A stretch of 64,000 nt of DNA from contig JAAOMT010000429.1 of assembly GCA_016748015.1 (NCBI GenBank), positions 62,001 to 126,000 of the forward strand, written 5' to 3'. Made by a program: the position numbers and the translations under genes. Positions 62,181 to 64,000 of this stretch are shown here, in pieces (the first letter of the stretch is position 1; the number at the start of each line of letters is the position of its first letter). This DNA comes from Geosiphon pyriformis. Taxonomy: Eukaryota; Glomeromycota; Glomeromycetes; Archaeosporales; Geosiphonaceae. The notes below the pieces were generated by a model. That model worked only from the letters and a program-made list of their open reading frames with translations, searched no databases and was not told where the DNA came from.

Positions 62181-63067
62181 TGTTATAAATAATTATTTGG
62201 ATATTAAAATAAATAACAAACTTATAATTTAGTGCTTAATAACTAATAATATTATTAATAGTTTTTGAAGGTTTTTAGATTTAAAGGTTTTGGTTGAGTT
62301 TTTTATATAATAAACAGAAATTTATTTGGTAGTTGTTTTTTTAAATTTTTTTTTTAGTGTGAAAACTAATTTAATTTAACTGTTATGTTCTTTTAGTAAG
62401 CTATTTTTAAGTTTTTATTTTTGTTTTATGGGTCTTTTATCAAGCTATTTTTGATATCAATATTTTAGTGTTTAATTTTTTAATTAATTGATACACAATA
62501 TAAAAACATAAAAAAATAAAAATAAAAATAAAAGAAAATAAAAGAAAAATAAAAAAATAAATAAGAAGTTAATATTTGTTAATAATTATGATTAAAAACT
62601 ATTAGTTTAGTGTGGTTAAGTAGTAAATATTATTAACATAAATTACTAATAGAATTGGAAAATAATAATATTAATTCAATAAAAAAAATAATATAAATTG
62701 GATAATAAAACAATAATTTTATTTGATATTTAGATAATTTATTTTAAAATATAAAAAACCATTTTTTAAAGAAAAAAATATGTTATTAATATTTATTGTT
62801 AACTAATTAAATACTTGTTTGTCTTTTTTTTACTTTTAATACTATTGTTATATATACTTATTTCTTATTATATAAAATCTTACATATTTTTACTCTTTTC
62901 TATGCTACTTTTTAAAACTGTGCTCATTTTTTATATATGTACATATTCCTAAAAATATGTTGTAATTTTTTAAAAATATATACATATGTTGAATATTATT
63001 TTCTATTTATTTATTCTTATAATCTGTTTCTCTATTTTTTTTTTGTATCTTTTTTTTATAAGTAATT
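62181..63067 (-). repeat. LTR E, decayed, A/B family
   Basis: Left end TGTTATAAATAATTATTTGG aligns with TGTTACAGGTAATTATTTGG of A1's LTR. The right end AAGTAATT is a decayed GAGTAACA. The GGATTCC array is almost erased. The element attached to it, if any, is unclear; flanking tetranucleotides do not match. Confidence 0.75.
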
Positions 63068-63139
63068 TTTATTTTTATTTTGAATTAACTCTATTATTAT
63101 TATTTTCTAATATTATATGTTCAATTCTGGTTTTTAGAT

Positions 63140-64000
63140 CTTTAAATTGGGAGTAGGTTAGATCTGAATGCTACTTGTATCATAGTACTAACTAGAATTT
63201 CTAATGCTATTTTGAGATCTATGCTTACTAGGGAATGTGGGGCTATAACTAGGGATAATTGTCCAGGGTACTATAAATTGAAACCAGCATTGGTGTCATG
63301 TGTTCTTTCAGAGCAGATTCCTTCTTCGTTGTTACTGTACTATCTTACTTCTAATTTTTTAGAGAGGTTGGAATAAGCGAGATACTGTTCTGTTTCTGTA
63401 GTCTCATTTGGCTCTTGAAACAGCCTGTTCTCAATTATTAATTTGGTTTTTTCTTCGGGTTCTAGTAGTTTGTTGATAGGATATAATGTTCTCAGCAGTG
63501 AATTGAACATGAGATCACATTCATTGCAGTACTAGAAATGGCAAGGGATTAGGCAATAATCACATAATTTTGTGTTTAAGTCAGCTAGTCTCTGTTTCTG
63601 TTTTTTCAGGTCAGGGCCAATTCTTAATATCAATCTTGAAATGCATCTGGGTCATCTGTGAAAAAATCTTTGGTGATATAATCAGGTCCATCGTATTTGG
63701 GTACAAATGGATTTTCTTTGATTTCTCATATTTCGCTAAGTGTGGCACCTTCGACTTTGGCACTTGTCATTCTCCATATTTCATGCTCATTGTATGGGTA
63801 ACTATCCAATCAATTGAGTGTTTGTCTCCAGATGTTCTTGATCAGGGTTCCCTTTTGTACCCAATTGTTGATCAAGATGGTATATTGACACACTTCATCG
63901 CATGTTCCTTCTCTGCCGGGTACATTATTCCAGAGCCCTTTATCTGGCAGGCTTTCACTACAGGCAAGACATGGCGTATTGTCTCATTTGCCTTGCCGTT
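63140..64000 (-). pseudogene. Element F: zinc module and dUTPase start of a divergent gypsy element
   Basis: Minus strand, running off the window at 64000. From the right: CLACSESLPDKGLWNN, CDEVCQYTILI, MWRMTSAKVEGATL-like text (reading EIWRMTSAKVEGAT), the ribbon LCDYCLI then YCNECDL, a short acidic linker, EQYLAYSNLSKKLE, and dUTPase motif 1 as NAGFNL then a stop. Motif 2 begins as AFRSNL and homology ends there at about 63150. It is less A+T-shifted than its neighbours and differs from A/B at many residues: a separate subfamily. Confidence 0.8.

Overview
The window looks like a chromosomal segment of a filamentous fungus, most likely an arbuscular mycorrhizal (Glomeromycotina) species. Three things suggest this: the extreme A+T content, the short GT-AG introns in the host genes, and retroelement polyproteins (a Ty3/gypsy family and an ORF1/ORF2 LINE) that resemble, from memory, families abundant in Rhizophagus and Gigaspora assemblies. 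The taxon is an inference. No database was searched and all alignments were made by eye.

Layout. Positions 1-44211 are a nest of retroelements up to four levels deep. A very old plus-strand LINE (LINE4, visible at 42857-43380) was invaded by a Ty3/gypsy element C (+, 16692-42856, decayed). C was then split by A2 (+, 9766-16691), by a nearly complete element B (+, 20333-30504, target duplication ATGG) and by a solo LTR D (-, 30896-38466, duplication ATAG). A2 was split by A1 (-, 1-9765, cut by the window edge) and by a solo LTR of a second family (10059-11004). LTR D was split by a 6.8-kb LINE (LINE1, -, 31432-38195, duplication TTATTAAT). A second solo LTR of the second family (43381-44211, duplication TTAT) sits in LINE4. 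Positions 45345-51005 are a strongly decayed LINE2 (-). Positions 51651-57142 are a host gene island: an unrecognised multi-exon gene (+), a short unrecognised coding fragment (+), GDP-L-fucose synthase with eight exons (-) and a two-exon NTF2-like protein (-). Positions 59095-64000 return to decayed repeats: LINE3 (-) split by a 1.6-kb insert with an 8-bp duplication, an LTR (E), and the dUTPase/zinc region of a divergent gypsy element F (-).

How the genes work together. The gypsy family encodes, in order, gag with a CCHC knuckle, an aspartic protease, a cysteine-rich zinc module, a dUTPase-like domain with all five family motifs, RT, RNase H, a DD35E integrase with a GPY/F module, and a conserved C-terminal extension of about 270 residues with no recognised domain. 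The dUTPase lies between protease and RT, unlike lentiviruses (RT-IN junction) or betaretroviruses (upstream of protease). Decay is almost entirely by transitions: stops replace Trp, Gln and Arg codons and catalytic residues change in the way G-to-A or C-to-T predicts. The degree of decay follows the nesting order.

I found no RNA genes, no CRISPR array and no clearly new defence or metabolic system. The best candidates for novelty are the retroelement's zinc-dUTPase cassette, its C-terminal extension, the transition-driven decay, and the UAAUG-coupled LINE ORFs.
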